Positions 1 through 7,000 of a stretch of 19,839 nucleotides of DNA are shown here, piece by piece. Positions within the stretch are counted from its first letter, which is position 1. Every line of letters begins with the position of its first letter. The DNA is from UBA1724 sp963632245 (GTDB taxonomy: Bacteria; Verrucomicrobiota; Lentisphaeria; Oligosphaerales; Oligosphaeraceae), in the NCBI GenBank assembly GCA_963632245.1, contig CAVGTF010000026.1:1-19839 (forward strand). Reading direction: 5' to 3'. The position numbers and the translations under genes are program-made. Under the pieces are notes generated by a model. The model did no database searches and was not told the origin of the DNA. It saw nothing but the letters and a program-made list of their open reading frames with translations.

Positions 1-28
1 TGTGCAATGTGCAATGTGCAATGTGCAA
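1..28. repeat. Heptamer tandem repeat, TGTGCAA x4
   Basis: Four perfect head-to-tail copies of the 7-mer TGTGCAA open the window. Read on the minus strand they are TTGCACA heptamers lying just 3' of a GTACC-flanked hairpin (38-51). The same order, hairpin then GTACC then TTGCACA heptamers, recurs at 18904-18954, so the array belongs to the composite intergenic repeat. It may extend beyond the window start. Confidence 0.9.
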
Positions 29-34
29 TGCATG

Positions 35-55
35 GTACCGCCGGTAGGCGGAAGA
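35..55 (-). repeat. Partial copy of the intergenic hairpin-core repeat
   Basis: On the minus strand this reads CTTC, then CCGCC-TACC-GGCGG (stem 38-42 with 47-51), then GTACC. The hairpin and GTACC match the full copies at 11072-11106 and 19788-19819. The conserved GGTGCCGCAGGCGC half is missing, so the copy is truncated or diverged. Confidence 0.7.
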
Positions 56-71
56 TCATAGGGGGGAAGCT

Positions 72-110
72 ATCCAAAGGACTGGGGACAAGCCCCCCGC
101 ACCCCCCTTT
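72..110 (+). repeat. Diverged copy of the CCAAAGGA...GGGG...CCCCCCG module
   Basis: The order CCAAAGGA, GGGG, GCCCCCCG, C-run, CCTTT matches the better preserved module starting at 7001. Similarity is moderate and gapped, so this is a likely but weak family member. Confidence 0.45.
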
Positions 111-159
111 CCCATACACAGGCGGCGAATGCTGCATTGCGCCTCCAAAGCCCGCCACC

Positions 160-243
160 GTACCGCCCCTCCATAGGGGCGGAAGAGCGCCTGCGGCGCC
201 TTGTAAACCTACTCCCTACTACCTTCCTACCTGCTATCTGCTG
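160..243 (-). repeat. Intergenic composite repeat with hairpin core and GTAG-rich heptad tract
   Basis: Read on the minus strand, a GTAG-rich tract with rough 7-base periodicity (201-243) leads into GGCGCCGCAGGCGCTCTTC (182-200), then a perfect hairpin with an 8-bp stem, CCGCCCCT (163-170) pairing with AGGGGCGG (175-182) around a 4-base loop, then GTAC (160-163). The stem is longer and of different sequence than in other copies but remains fully paired. The rest of 1-311 is low-complexity GC-rich sequence with no convincing gene. Confidence 0.8.
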
Positions 244-268
244 GCGATTGCGCCCCCCCTTCGTGCAC

Positions 269-300
269 AAAAAAAAGGCAGATCGATTTCTCGATCTGCC
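269..300 (-). terminator. Intrinsic terminator of tRNA-Asn
   Basis: A perfect 10-bp stem, GGCAGATCGA (277-286) with TCGATCTGCC (291-300) and a 4-base loop, is followed in the minus direction by eight T residues (A-run at 269-276). It starts 11 bases past the encoded CCA of the minus-strand tRNA, so it ends that transcript. Confidence 0.92.
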
Positions 301-311
301 TCTTAAAGGAT

Positions 312-386
312 TGGCGCCGATGACAGGGCTCGAACCTGTAACCTAGTGGTTAACAGCCACCCACTCTGCCATTGAGCTACATCGGC
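312..386 (-). tRNA. tRNA-Asn (anticodon GTT)
   Basis: The minus strand folds into a complete cloverleaf. The acceptor stem is GCCGATG with CATCGGC, the D arm is GCTC/GAGT, and the anticodon stem GGTGG/CCACT encloses the loop CTGTTAA, giving anticodon GTT (asparagine). The T arm is ACAGG-TTCGAGC-CCTGT. The discriminator base is G and the CCA end is encoded (312-314). A promoter upstream and a hairpin-T terminator downstream indicate a single-gene transcript. Confidence 0.97.
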
Positions 387-409
387 GTCAAAGGTTATGA
401 CGAGGGCTT

Positions 410-437
410 AAGATAACTAGGTTTTCGGGAACTTCAA
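410..437 (-). promoter_or_regulatory. Promoter of tRNA-Asn (sigma-70 type)
   Basis: On the minus strand TTGAAG (432-437) and TATCTT (410-415) are separated by 16 bases. This would start transcription near 403, about 17 bases before the mature tRNA 5' end. Each box matches its consensus at 4 or 5 of 6 positions. Predicted from sequence only. Confidence 0.6.
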
Positions 438-520
438 GCACTCTGCCGTAAAAAAGAGAAAAATTCCCGTGCGCTAGATCGGCGGCCTTTCCCGGGGGGA
501 TGCAGTCCATAAAATCAAAA

Positions 521-564
521 ATAGGCAAATATTCATTTGACAAATTGTTTTTCGCCTATAGATT
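521..564 (+). promoter_or_regulatory. lexA promoter with overlapping inverted repeats (candidate operator)
   Basis: A perfect -35 box, TTGACA (537-542), and a -10-like TAGATT (559-564) lie 16 bases apart. The -35 box sits inside the perfect palindrome ATTTG-A-CAAAT (535-545). A second inverted repeat, ATAGGC (521-526) and GCCTAT (554-559), brackets the promoter. LexA usually represses its own gene, so either palindrome could be its site, but neither matches the E. coli CTG-N10-CAG or the Gram-positive GAAC-N4-GTTC box. The leader to lexA would be about 94 bases. Confidence 0.5.
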
Positions 565-664
565 AGCCGGTATGCATTCCCTCCCGGGTGCCTGCCGGCG
601 CGTGTCGCCGTTGGGTCTTTCGGGGAGGGCGATCCATCCCGTGTAAAGTGAAGGAGCGAAAGAC

Positions 665-1288
665 ATGAAAGCCCTGACGGACAAGCAGAAGCAGATTGTG
701 GACTTCATCGAGAGCTATGGCCAGGAGAATGGCATGGCGCCCACCATCAACGAGATCAGTGATCACTTCCAGGTGACCGCCGCCACCGCCTTCGCCCACG
801 TGAAGGCGCTCCAGAAGAAGGGCATGATCACCCGCACCTCCAAGGCGCGCAGCATCGCTCTCCCCGGCGGAAACAAGTTCCACCACTTCTCCATGAGTCT
901 CTCCATCCCCGTGCTGGGACGCATCTCCGCTGGAATTCCTGGCGAGGTGGAGGAGCACGTGGAACGATACATCACCCTCGATCCCTCCTTCATCTCCACG
1001 AAATACGTGGCGGGACGGGAGCTCTTTGCCGTGAAGGTTCAGGGCGAGAGCATGCGCGACGCCGGAATCCTGGACGGCGATCTCCTCATCGCCCAGAAAT
1101 CCGACAAGGTGGAGATCGGCGATGTGGTTATCGCGTGCCTGGATGACGCCGTCACTGTGAAATACATCTACCTCACCGACGGCAAATGGGAGCTGCGTCC
1201 CGCAAACCCCGAATTCCATTCCCGTTTCGTGGAACTGGACCAGCTGCAGGTCCAGGGGACTGTGGTGGGACTGGTCCGACAGTTCTAA
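665..1288 (+). CDS. lexA: LexA SOS-response repressor / self-cleaving peptidase
   Basis: LexA represses DNA-damage genes and cleaves itself when stimulated by RecA filaments. The 207-residue protein has the usual length and order. An N-terminal winged helix (about 1-65, opening KALTDKQKQIVDFI) binds DNA. A short linker follows, then the S24 peptidase domain, with cleavage site Ala89-Gly90 in GRISAGIP, nucleophile Ser129 in VQGESM and general-base Lys166 in AVTVKY. All catalytic residues are present, so the switch should work. AAGGAG (651-656) lies 8 bases before the chosen ATG. The next gene begins one base after the stop codon, suggesting co-transcription. A promoter with palindromes lies upstream, consistent with autoregulation. 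Confidence 0.96.
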   Translation: MKALTDKQKQIVDFIESYGQENGMAPTINEISDHFQVTAATAFAHVKALQKKGMITRTSKARSIALPGGNKFHHFSMSLSIPVLGRISAGIPGEVEEHVERYITLDPSFISTKYVAGRELFAVKVQGESMRDAGILDGDLLIAQKSDKVEIGDVVIACLDDAVTVKYIYLTDGKWELRPANPEFHSRFVELDQLQVQGTVVGLVRQF

Positions 1289-1289
1289 A

Positions 1290-2096
1290 ATGCCCGCACA
1301 GATGCAAGAACAAATGCCATCACAGGAAGCGGATGCCTCCCCACACGCGGGCGTCTCCGACCGCCTGGCGGGCGTCCTCTTCTGGGGCTTCGTGGTCCTG
1401 GGACTCCTGGCGTTGCCGGCGTGGTCCTTCTGGGCGGGGAAGGGCGGCAATTGCGTCGTAGGCTCCTCCGGCGCAGTCCTATGGTGTGCCTGGTCGGGGG
1501 AGGGCGGTGCCCCCATATTGGCGCTGACGGGCTGCCCCGGCATCGGCTCTCCCCTAGAGGCACTGGTGTTCTTTCCTGGCGAGGAACGCTCCGGCGCCTA
1601 TCTCCGGGAGTGCCTCCGGCAATCCGGCATCGCGGATCTCGGCGAGTGTTTCCTGCCGCCGGGCGCGACTTTTACCCGGAGCACGGAACAGCTGTGTTGC
1701 GAGATGACTGTCCGGCGGCTCTCCCTGGCAGTGCCCCTCCGGGGAAAGACCGTCGGCGAGGAGCTGGCGAAGACCCTGGGCACGAAGGGCACCGCCCTGG
1801 GACGACTGTCTCCCGCAAAGCCCGAATCCGGCGAGGCCCTCTGGGAGGACTCCTCCTGGGGCGGTGGCGTCCTCCGGATCTGGCGTAAGGGCGCCTCCTG
1901 GCGTGGAGAGTGGTGCCCCGCGGGAGCAGAAGCGCCCTTCGTTACCTTCTATTATGGAGAGACCGGCGAGACCGTGGTGCAAGATGCCACGGGGCGCACC
2001 CTGCTGAACCTCCCCCAGCGCGCGCCCGGTGGATTCCTCCGGATCCCCATGGACTCCGTGGAGTCCCCCGTGGAGTCCTCTGGCGGTCCTGGGTGA
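1290..2096 (+). CDS. Unknown membrane-anchored protein linked to lexA
   Basis: This 268-residue protein is not recognised. It starts one base after the lexA stop codon, so it is probably translated from the same mRNA. The N-terminal ~25 residues are polar, a single strongly hydrophobic segment follows (about 29-50, Trp/Leu/Val-rich), and the rest is a Gly/Glu/Arg-rich domain predicted to lie outside the membrane or in the periplasm. There is no signal-peptidase site I trust and no catalytic motif I can name. A stretch around 90-150 faintly recalls the C-terminal part of ComEC-type proteins but lacks metal-binding His motifs, so I do not assign it. The gene call rests on frame length, codon pattern and the lexA coupling. 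An SOS-linked role is inference from position. Confidence 0.65.
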   Translation: MPAQMQEQMPSQEADASPHAGVSDRLAGVLFWGFVVLGLLALPAWSFWAGKGGNCVVGSSGAVLWCAWSGEGGAPILALTGCPGIGSPLEALVFFPGEERSGAYLRECLRQSGIADLGECFLPPGATFTRSTEQLCCEMTVRRLSLAVPLRGKTVGEELAKTLGTKGTALGRLSPAKPESGEALWEDSSWGGGVLRIWRKGASWRGEWCPAGAEAPFVTFYYGETGETVVQDATGRTLLNLPQRAPGGFLRIPMDSVESPVESSGGPG

Positions 2097-2259
2097 ATTA
2101 TCCCGTGGAAGGGGTGGCTTCCTCCGTGGGTTTCACGGGGGCGGGATATATTGACGAAACGACTTTTCTCCCCACGAAATGCGGTCCCGCATCGCAGTTT
2201 TTTGCCTGCTTTCTGGCGTGGGGAAAATAAACCGTCCGTTCTGGCGTTTTGGAGAAACA

Positions 2260-2706
2260 ATGGGCTCTTATGTGGAACTCCCCCTCGGAATTGCTCTGAT
2301 TCCCTGCGATAGCCTCATCGAGGACCGTCTCACCGGAAAGAAGAGCCTCATTGGCATCATCGGTGCCATCCGATGCGCACAGTTCCCCTGCGTCCATCCC
2401 GCCCTCACCATCCTGGTCTCCCTGACTAGCGGACACGGTGACTACCCCTGCACCCTGGAATTGGTCAGCGAAAGCCGCAACGAGACGGTCTTTGTGGGCA
2501 AGGGCGACCTGAAATTCTCCAATCCCAACCAGGTGCTGGATTTGGTCTTCTTCCTGCGGAGGATCCGGTTCGAATACCCCGATGTCTACTGGCTTAAGTT
2601 CATGGTGGACGACATGCCCATCATGACACGCCCCATCAGTGTCGGCACCCTGGAACTCCCGCAGAAGGTGGATGGTCAGAACCCGCCTCCGCCAGCACAG
2701 CCGTAG
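2260..2706 (+). CDS. Conserved protein, DUF6941-like
   Basis: The product (148 residues from this start) resembles the DUF6941 family of small beta-rich bacterial proteins of unknown function. The recognisable pattern is an N-terminal strand with a statement-like IIGAIRCAQFPCVHPALTIL region, a middle LELV strand, and a C-terminal FEYPDVYWLKFMVDD followed by RPISV. The start is at 2260 because GGAG (2251-2254) lies 5 bases upstream and family similarity begins at this Met; the open frame reaches back to 2179 but its first 27 residues look like leader sequence. It has no signal peptide or membrane segment. It stands alone between the lexA unit and the secretion genes, and nothing here reveals its partner. 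Confidence 0.75.
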   Translation: MGSYVELPLGIALIPCDSLIEDRLTGKKSLIGIIGAIRCAQFPCVHPALTILVSLTSGHGDYPCTLELVSESRNETVFVGKGDLKFSNPNQVLDLVFFLRRIRFEYPDVYWLKFMVDDMPIMTRPISVGTLELPQKVDGQNPPPPAQP

Positions 2707-2769
2707 CCACGGTGAAAACTCCTTGACGTCCCGCGACCACCCCACCGGTCCGCACCACCAATACCCCCC

Positions 2770-3966
2770 ATGCCTCTCTTCCGATATAAAGTCAGCGACG
2801 CCACCGGTAAGGTCAGCGAGCTCCTCATTGAGGGCGATACCCAGGCCGATGCCGCGCGGCGCCTCCAGCGGCGCGGCGTGGTGCCCCTGGCATTCCTGGG
2901 GGAGGGCGCTGCCGCCCAGACCCGCCGCGGTGTCTTTCATAAGGGCGTGGATGTGGTGGATTTCACCGACCGACTGGTCCCCCTCCTGGAGGCGAATATC
3001 CCCCTGGAACGCTCTCTGGCAATCCTGGGTGACGAACCCGGAAATCCCCAGCTCCAGCAGCTGGTGGGGGATCTCCGACGGGGACTCCATGAGGGGCGGA
3101 AATTCTCCGATTTGGTCCGTGATCAAGGGAGCCTCTTCCCGCCTGTCTACTCTGGCGTCGTGGAGGCCGGCGAGGAGGCCGGCGCACTGCCACAGGTCAT
3201 GGGACAGCTCCGGAGCTTCCTGACCTCCAGCGCGGAACTGAAGAGCTTCATCATCTCTAGCTCCATCTACCCCGCGTTCATCGCGGTTGCCGGCGTGGTC
3301 ATGATGGGCTTCGTCCTGGGCGTCATCGTCCCGAAATTCGCCGCCTCTCTGGCGGGCGCCGGCATCCAGAGCCAGTCCACGGAACTGCTCATGGGGGTCT
3401 CCCAGGGCGTGCGGGACTACTGGTGGCTCGTGATCCCCATTCTATTGCTCTTTGCTTTCCTGGTGCGGCAGATCCGGCGTCCCGATGGCGCGTTGCGCAT
3501 CTGGTGGGATTCCCTAGTGGTGCGCCTGCCCGTCTTCGGAAAGCTCTGCCTCTACAGCAATCTCTCCCGCTTCGCCCGTACCATGGCGATCCTGATGCGC
3601 AGCGGAGTGCCACTGCTCAATACCGTTGCCATCGCTAGTCGCGTGATCCAGAATACCACCATCCGGCGCTCCCTGGACCAGGTGGGCGGCGAATTGCGAC
3701 AGGGGCAGAAGATCTCTGGCGCCTTGTCCAAGAGCCGGTACATCCCTTCTTTGGTACTCCGCATGGTTGCGGTGGGCGAGGAGACTGGCAATGTGGAGGA
3801 GATGCTGGACCGCGTGGCGGATCGATACGAAAATGGCCTGAAGAAGGCCATCAAGAGCCTGCTTTCCCTCTTCGAACCCCTCATCATCGTTATCCTGGGA
3901 CTCTGCATCGGTCTGGTGGTCTTCCTCATGTTCGCCGCCATCATGGATATGCAGAACGCCGTCTAA
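2770..3966 (+). CDS. gspF: Type II secretion / type IV pilus inner-membrane platform protein (GspF/PilC family)
   Basis: GspF-type proteins form the inner-membrane platform that couples the assembly ATPase to pseudopilus growth. The 398 residues match the family length. The N-terminal cytoplasmic segment (MPLFRYKVSDATGK) is typical, followed by two T2SSF repeats (about 62-185 and 265-390), each with the characteristic GxPL and VxxGEExGxL signatures (VEAGEEAGALPQVM near 131 and VAVGEETGNVEEML near 333). Three membrane spans lie at about 166-190, 217-234 and 369-392. No Shine-Dalgarno is visible; a C-rich run precedes the ATG. GspG and a GspH-like gene follow on the same strand, but no GspE ATPase, secretin or prepilin peptidase is in the window. 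Confidence 0.92.
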   Translation: MPLFRYKVSDATGKVSELLIEGDTQADAARRLQRRGVVPLAFLGEGAAAQTRRGVFHKGVDVVDFTDRLVPLLEANIPLERSLAILGDEPGNPQLQQLVGDLRRGLHEGRKFSDLVRDQGSLFPPVYSGVVEAGEEAGALPQVMGQLRSFLTSSAELKSFIISSSIYPAFIAVAGVVMMGFVLGVIVPKFAASLAGAGIQSQSTELLMGVSQGVRDYWWLVIPILLLFAFLVRQIRRPDGALRIWWDSLVVRLPVFGKLCLYSNLSRFARTMAILMRSGVPLLNTVAIASRVIQNTTIRRSLDQVGGELRQGQKISGALSKSRYIPSLVLRMVAVGEETGNVEEMLDRVADRYENGLKKAIKSLLSLFEPLIIVILGLCIGLVVFLMFAAIMDMQNAV

Positions 3967-4023
3967 AAATCGACCCTTTCTTGTTATTGAATCCCCAAAC
4001 CCTCTTTAGGAGAATCAACAAAA

Positions 4024-4458
4024 ATGGAACGGAAGAATTTTTCCCGTTGCAATCGCCTGCGTCGCCAGCACTTCACCCTGATCGAGATTATGATCGTCGT
4101 GGTCATCATCGGCAGCCTCGCGGCTCTCGTTGGACCCCGTATCTCCAAGTCCCTCGACAAGTCTCGCGTGAATACCACCAAGGCACAGCTGGTGAACCTC
4201 AAGAGCGCCGTCCAGAATTTCTATATGGACTGCGCGGAGTATCCCTCCTCCCTGGATGACCTCATGAACAAGACCAGCAATGAGCGCTGGGACGGACCCT
4301 ATCTGGACAGCAAGAACCTGCCTGTGGACGGATGGGGCAGCGAGTTCGTCTATACCGTCCCCGGCGAGGACGATATGCCCTTCGATATCATTAGCTACGG
4401 TGCCGACAAGAGCTCTGGCGGCGAGGGATACAACACCGATCTCTCCTGCTGGCAGTAG
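4024..4458 (+). CDS. gspG: Type II secretion major pseudopilin GspG
   Basis: GspG is the main subunit of the periplasmic pseudopilus. The 144 residues show a 16-residue basic leader, the prepilin cleavage/methylation segment FTLIE with the conserved Glu21 (position 5 of the mature protein), a hydrophobic helix to about 40, and the GspG C-terminal signature: GPYL, LPVDGWG, a tyrosine/proline strand, FDIISYGAD and GGEG, the calcium-binding region in known members. The residue before the cleavage site is His16 rather than the usual Gly. AGGAG (4008-4012) lies 11 bases before the ATG. It sits 57 bases after gspF and 30 bases before the next pseudopilin. Confidence 0.94.
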   Translation: MERKNFSRCNRLRRQHFTLIEIMIVVVIIGSLAALVGPRISKSLDKSRVNTTKAQLVNLKSAVQNFYMDCAEYPSSLDDLMNKTSNERWDGPYLDSKNLPVDGWGSEFVYTVPGEDDMPFDIISYGADKSSGGEGYNTDLSCWQ

Positions 4459-4488
4459 CCCCGCTCGGAAACGCTGTCCCGTAGCCTC

Positions 4489-5043
4489 ATGCGCACCACC
4501 GCCCTCCAATCTGCACGGCGAACCCGACCGTACACCCTTCTGGAGATGATTGTGGTGTGCGCCATCGTCATGCTGGTGGTGGCGCTGGTGACGCCCCGCT
4601 TGGGCGGCGGTGGCCTCCGCATGGCTGCTGAGAGCGCGCTCTCCGAGATCCGCGGCGCGTTCCAGCAGACCGCCACTCGCGCCCGCATCACCGGACAGCC
4701 CTACCAGATGACCCTCCTCCCGGAGGAGGGCGTCTTCCAAGTCGCGCCCCTGGAAAATCCCCTGGACCGGGATTGGCATCCCGCAACATTGTCGCCTCTG
4801 ACTGGCGAATCCGGACGCGGTGCCATCGTCCAATTGGTGGATTCCTACCAGGTGCCCGATGGCGTGGAATGGACCGAATTGCCGGATGGCGAGGAGGACT
4901 CCGGGAGGATCCTCTTCCGCTTCTTTCCGGACGGCGAGGCCACGGGGCCGGAGCTCGCCTGGAAGATGCATGGCCGTTCCTATCGACTCGTCATGGACAG
5001 CGTCCAGGGAAAGGCCACCATTCTGGAGATTCTGGAGAATTAG
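4489..5043 (+). CDS. gspH: GspH-like minor pseudopilin
   Basis: The 184-residue protein starts with a short basic leader and a prepilin-type segment, YTLLEMIVV, with Glu19 at mature position 5 and Pro14 in place of the usual Gly at -1. The hydrophobic helix runs to about 36 (MLVVALVTPRLGG), and the following ALSEIRGAFQQTATRARITGQPY region is typical of GspH minor pseudopilins, which cap the pseudopilus. The C-terminal globular domain is beta-rich and not well conserved. No Shine-Dalgarno is seen, so translation may couple to gspG. Assignment to GspH rather than another minor pseudopilin is probable, not certain. Confidence 0.8.
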   Translation: MRTTALQSARRTRPYTLLEMIVVCAIVMLVVALVTPRLGGGGLRMAAESALSEIRGAFQQTATRARITGQPYQMTLLPEEGVFQVAPLENPLDRDWHPATLSPLTGESGRGAIVQLVDSYQVPDGVEWTELPDGEEDSGRILFRFFPDGEATGPELAWKMHGRSYRLVMDSVQGKATILEILEN

Positions 5044-5104
5044 TGGTCGGAGGAATGGGAAAAACAGTCGTTTTCGGGATCTCTGACACTTTTTGGGAGG
5101 GAAT

Positions 5105-5740
5105 ATGATTGCGCAGTTGAGAGGGATTTTGCTGGAGAACAACGCGGACGGCAGTGTGGTGCTGGACGTGAATGGCGTGGGCTATGAGTTGCAGACGCCG
5201 CTCTCCACACAGGAAAAGCTCCCGCCTCTCATGAAAGAGGCGCTCCTCTATACCTCCCTGGTCGTTCGCGAGGACGACATGACACTCTATGGCTTTGCGA
5301 CCCGCGAGGAAAAGCGGGTCTTCCGCACCATCGTGAACTCCGTGAAGGGCTTTGGCCCCCGATTGGCACTCACTACTCTCTCCGCAATGCCCATCGCACA
5401 GCTCTGCCAGGCCATTGCACAGGAGGACATCAAGACTCTCTCCCGCATCAACGGCGTGGGAAAGAAGAGTGCCGCACAGCTGGTGCTGGATCTGAAGAGC
5501 CATCTCGCCGAATTCGGAGCCGCAGCACAGGTGGTCGGCACTGTGGCAAATGGCGTGCCTGGCGCATCCCAGGGCGAGTTGCCGGTTTGCGCACAGGATG
5601 CCGTCAAGGCGCTGGAGACCCTTGGCTATCGTCACGACGACGCACGGAAGGCGGTGGAGGCGGTCCTAGAGGAAGCCGCAGGCGAGGAGATCCCCAGCGC
5701 TACCATCATCCGACGCGCACTTTCACGCTTCCGTGGCTAA
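5105..5740 (+). CDS. ruvA: Holliday junction DNA helicase subunit RuvA
   Basis: RuvA binds four-way DNA junctions and loads the RuvB motor. The protein is 211 residues from the ATG at 5105, close to the usual ~200. It has the N-terminal OB fold (MIAQLRGIL... VVLDVNGVGYELQTP, with VREDDMTLYGF), the central tandem helix-hairpin-helix region (IVNSVKGFGPRLALTTLS and LSRINGVGKKSAAQLVLDLK), a flexible Ala/Gly linker, and the C-terminal RuvB-contacting domain (AVKALETLGYRHDDARKAVEAV). GGGAGG (5095-5100) ends 4 bases before the ATG, which decides the start over an upstream TTG. ruvB follows 39 bases later, so the two are probably one transcript. ruvC is not in the window. Confidence 0.97.
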   Translation: MIAQLRGILLENNADGSVVLDVNGVGYELQTPLSTQEKLPPLMKEALLYTSLVVREDDMTLYGFATREEKRVFRTIVNSVKGFGPRLALTTLSAMPIAQLCQAIAQEDIKTLSRINGVGKKSAAQLVLDLKSHLAEFGAAAQVVGTVANGVPGASQGELPVCAQDAVKALETLGYRHDDARKAVEAVLEEAAGEEIPSATIIRRALSRFRG

Positions 5741-5779
5741 AACGACTCTTTCATATCATACGCAAGCCGATAGAATTCC

Positions 5780-6826
5780 ATGAGTGGAAATTCCAGCAAT
5801 CAGGACACCCGCTTCATCACCTCGGAGATGAATGCCAAGGAGGAGGAGTTCGATCAGAGCCTCCGCCCGCAGGCCTTCGCCGAATTTCCCGGTCAGGGAA
5901 ATGTGAAGGAGCAGCTTCAGATCATGGTGGCCGCCGCCAATCGTCGCGGCGAGGCGCTGAATCACGTGCTTCTCTCCGGCCCTCCCGGATTGGGCAAGAC
6001 CACTCTGGCGAATATCATCGCCAATGCCTGCGGAAAACAGCTGAAGGCCACCAGCGGACCCGTGATTGAAAAGCCCGGCGATCTGGCGGGATTGCTTTCC
6101 AGCCTAGACGAGGGCGATGTCCTCTTCATTGACGAAATTCACCGTCTGCCCCGCCAAGTGGAGGAATACCTCTACAGCGCCATGGAGGATTTCCACATCG
6201 ATATCATGGTGGATTCCGGCGTGGCCGCGCGCTCGGTCCGCGTGAATCTCCCGCGCTTCTGCCTCATCGGCGCTACGACTCGACAGGGAAAGCTCTCCGC
6301 GCCCCTCCGCGACCGCTTCACCATGAAGTGCCGCATGGCATACTACTCCGCAGAGGAACTCCAGACGATCCTGGTGAGAAGCGCGAAGGTGCTCCATGTG
6401 GATGCCGAGCCCGAGGGACTCCTGGAAATCGCGCGGCGTGCCCGCGGGACCCCCCGAATCGCCAATAATCTCCTCCGGTGGGTTCGCGACTACGCATTGG
6501 TCCGGCACTCCTCCGCGATCACTAAAGCAATCGCCGCGGATGCCCTCGGAATGCTCAATATCGATGATGACGGACTGGACGAGATGGACAACCGGATCCT
6601 GGAGACCATCATCGTCAAGTTCAAGGAGCGTCCCGTGGGCCTCAAGTCCCTGGCTGTCGCCGTTGGCGAGGAGGAAGAGACCATCGAGGATGTCTACGAA
6701 CCCTATTTGATCCAGGAGGGATTCCTCCTGCGTACCCCTAGCGGACGTATCGTCACTGAACGAGCCCTCCGACGCTTCGGACGCACTCCATCTCCCAAAC
6801 AACCCGATCTCTTCCCCGCTAATTAA
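5780..6826 (+). CDS. ruvB: Holliday junction branch-migration ATPase RuvB
   Basis: RuvB is the AAA+ hexameric motor that drives branch migration with RuvA. The 348 residues match the family. Visible motifs are Walker A GPPGLGKTT (67-75), Walker B LFIDEI (115-120), sensor GATTR (164-168) followed by LSAPLRDRF with the arginine finger region, and the C-terminal winged helix (KERPVGLKSLAVAVGEEEETIEDVYEPYLIQEGFL). The ATG at 5780 has only a weak ribosome site. The final Asn codon and stop lie inside the first unit of the 60-bp tandem repeat (from 6821), so the repeat abuts or has replaced the gene's natural end; the preceding PDLFP still looks like a normal RuvB terminus, so function should be intact. 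Confidence 0.98.
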   Translation: MSGNSSNQDTRFITSEMNAKEEEFDQSLRPQAFAEFPGQGNVKEQLQIMVAAANRRGEALNHVLLSGPPGLGKTTLANIIANACGKQLKATSGPVIEKPGDLAGLLSSLDEGDVLFIDEIHRLPRQVEEYLYSAMEDFHIDIMVDSGVAARSVRVNLPRFCLIGATTRQGKLSAPLRDRFTMKCRMAYYSAEELQTILVRSAKVLHVDAEPEGLLEIARRARGTPRIANNLLRWVRDYALVRHSSAITKAIAADALGMLNIDDDGLDEMDNRILETIIVKFKERPVGLKSLAVAVGEEEETIEDVYEPYLIQEGFLLRTPSGRIVTERALRRFGRTPSPKQPDLFPAN

Positions 6827-6940
6827 TAAGTACTTAGCCATTAGTGGTTAGTGGCTAGCCTATAAGGTGCCGCAGGCACTAATTAATAAGTACCTAGCCA
6901 TTAGTGGTTAGTGGCTAGCCTATAAGGTGCCTGCGGCGCT
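6821..6940 (+). repeat. 60-bp unit tandemly duplicated, with stop-rich heptads
   Basis: Positions 6821-6880 and 6881-6940 are two adjacent copies of one 60-base unit. They are identical over the first 50 bases except one base (6834 T, 6894 C) and diverge in the last 10. Each unit starts AATTAATAAGTAC, continues with four heptads (YTAGCCA, TTAGTGG, TTAGTGG, CTAGCCT), and ends with TATAAGGTGC plus the first part of the hairpin core. The first unit overlaps the ruvB stop codon. A single-unit relative lies at 18843-18885 and another at 19750-19787. Confidence 0.93.
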
Positions 6941-6964
6941 CTTCCGCGGCTCTTGCGGCGGTAC
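6926..6964 (+). repeat. Hairpin-core repeat copy
   Basis: GGTGCCTGCGGCGCTCTTC is followed by a weaker hairpin (outer stem CCGC 6944-6947 with GCGG 6958-6961) and GTACCATGCA. It directly continues the second 60-bp unit and shares strand orientation with ruvB. Confidence 0.85.
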
Positions 6965-7000
6965 CATGCATCTCTAGGGAGGGACGGTTTCTGACTATAG

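Noticed and set aside
563..1543. Long minus-strand frame opposite lexA
   Set aside because: Antisense shadow of lexA and the following gene; it has no family features and no ribosome site.
2098..3126. 342-codon minus-strand frame opposite the DUF6941-like gene and gspF
   Set aside because: It overlaps two supported plus-strand genes and has no recognisable domain.
4015..5142. 375-codon minus-strand frame opposite the pseudopilin genes
   Set aside because: The plus strand carries clear prepilin motifs in two genes; the minus product is His/Gly/Leu-rich low-complexity shadow.
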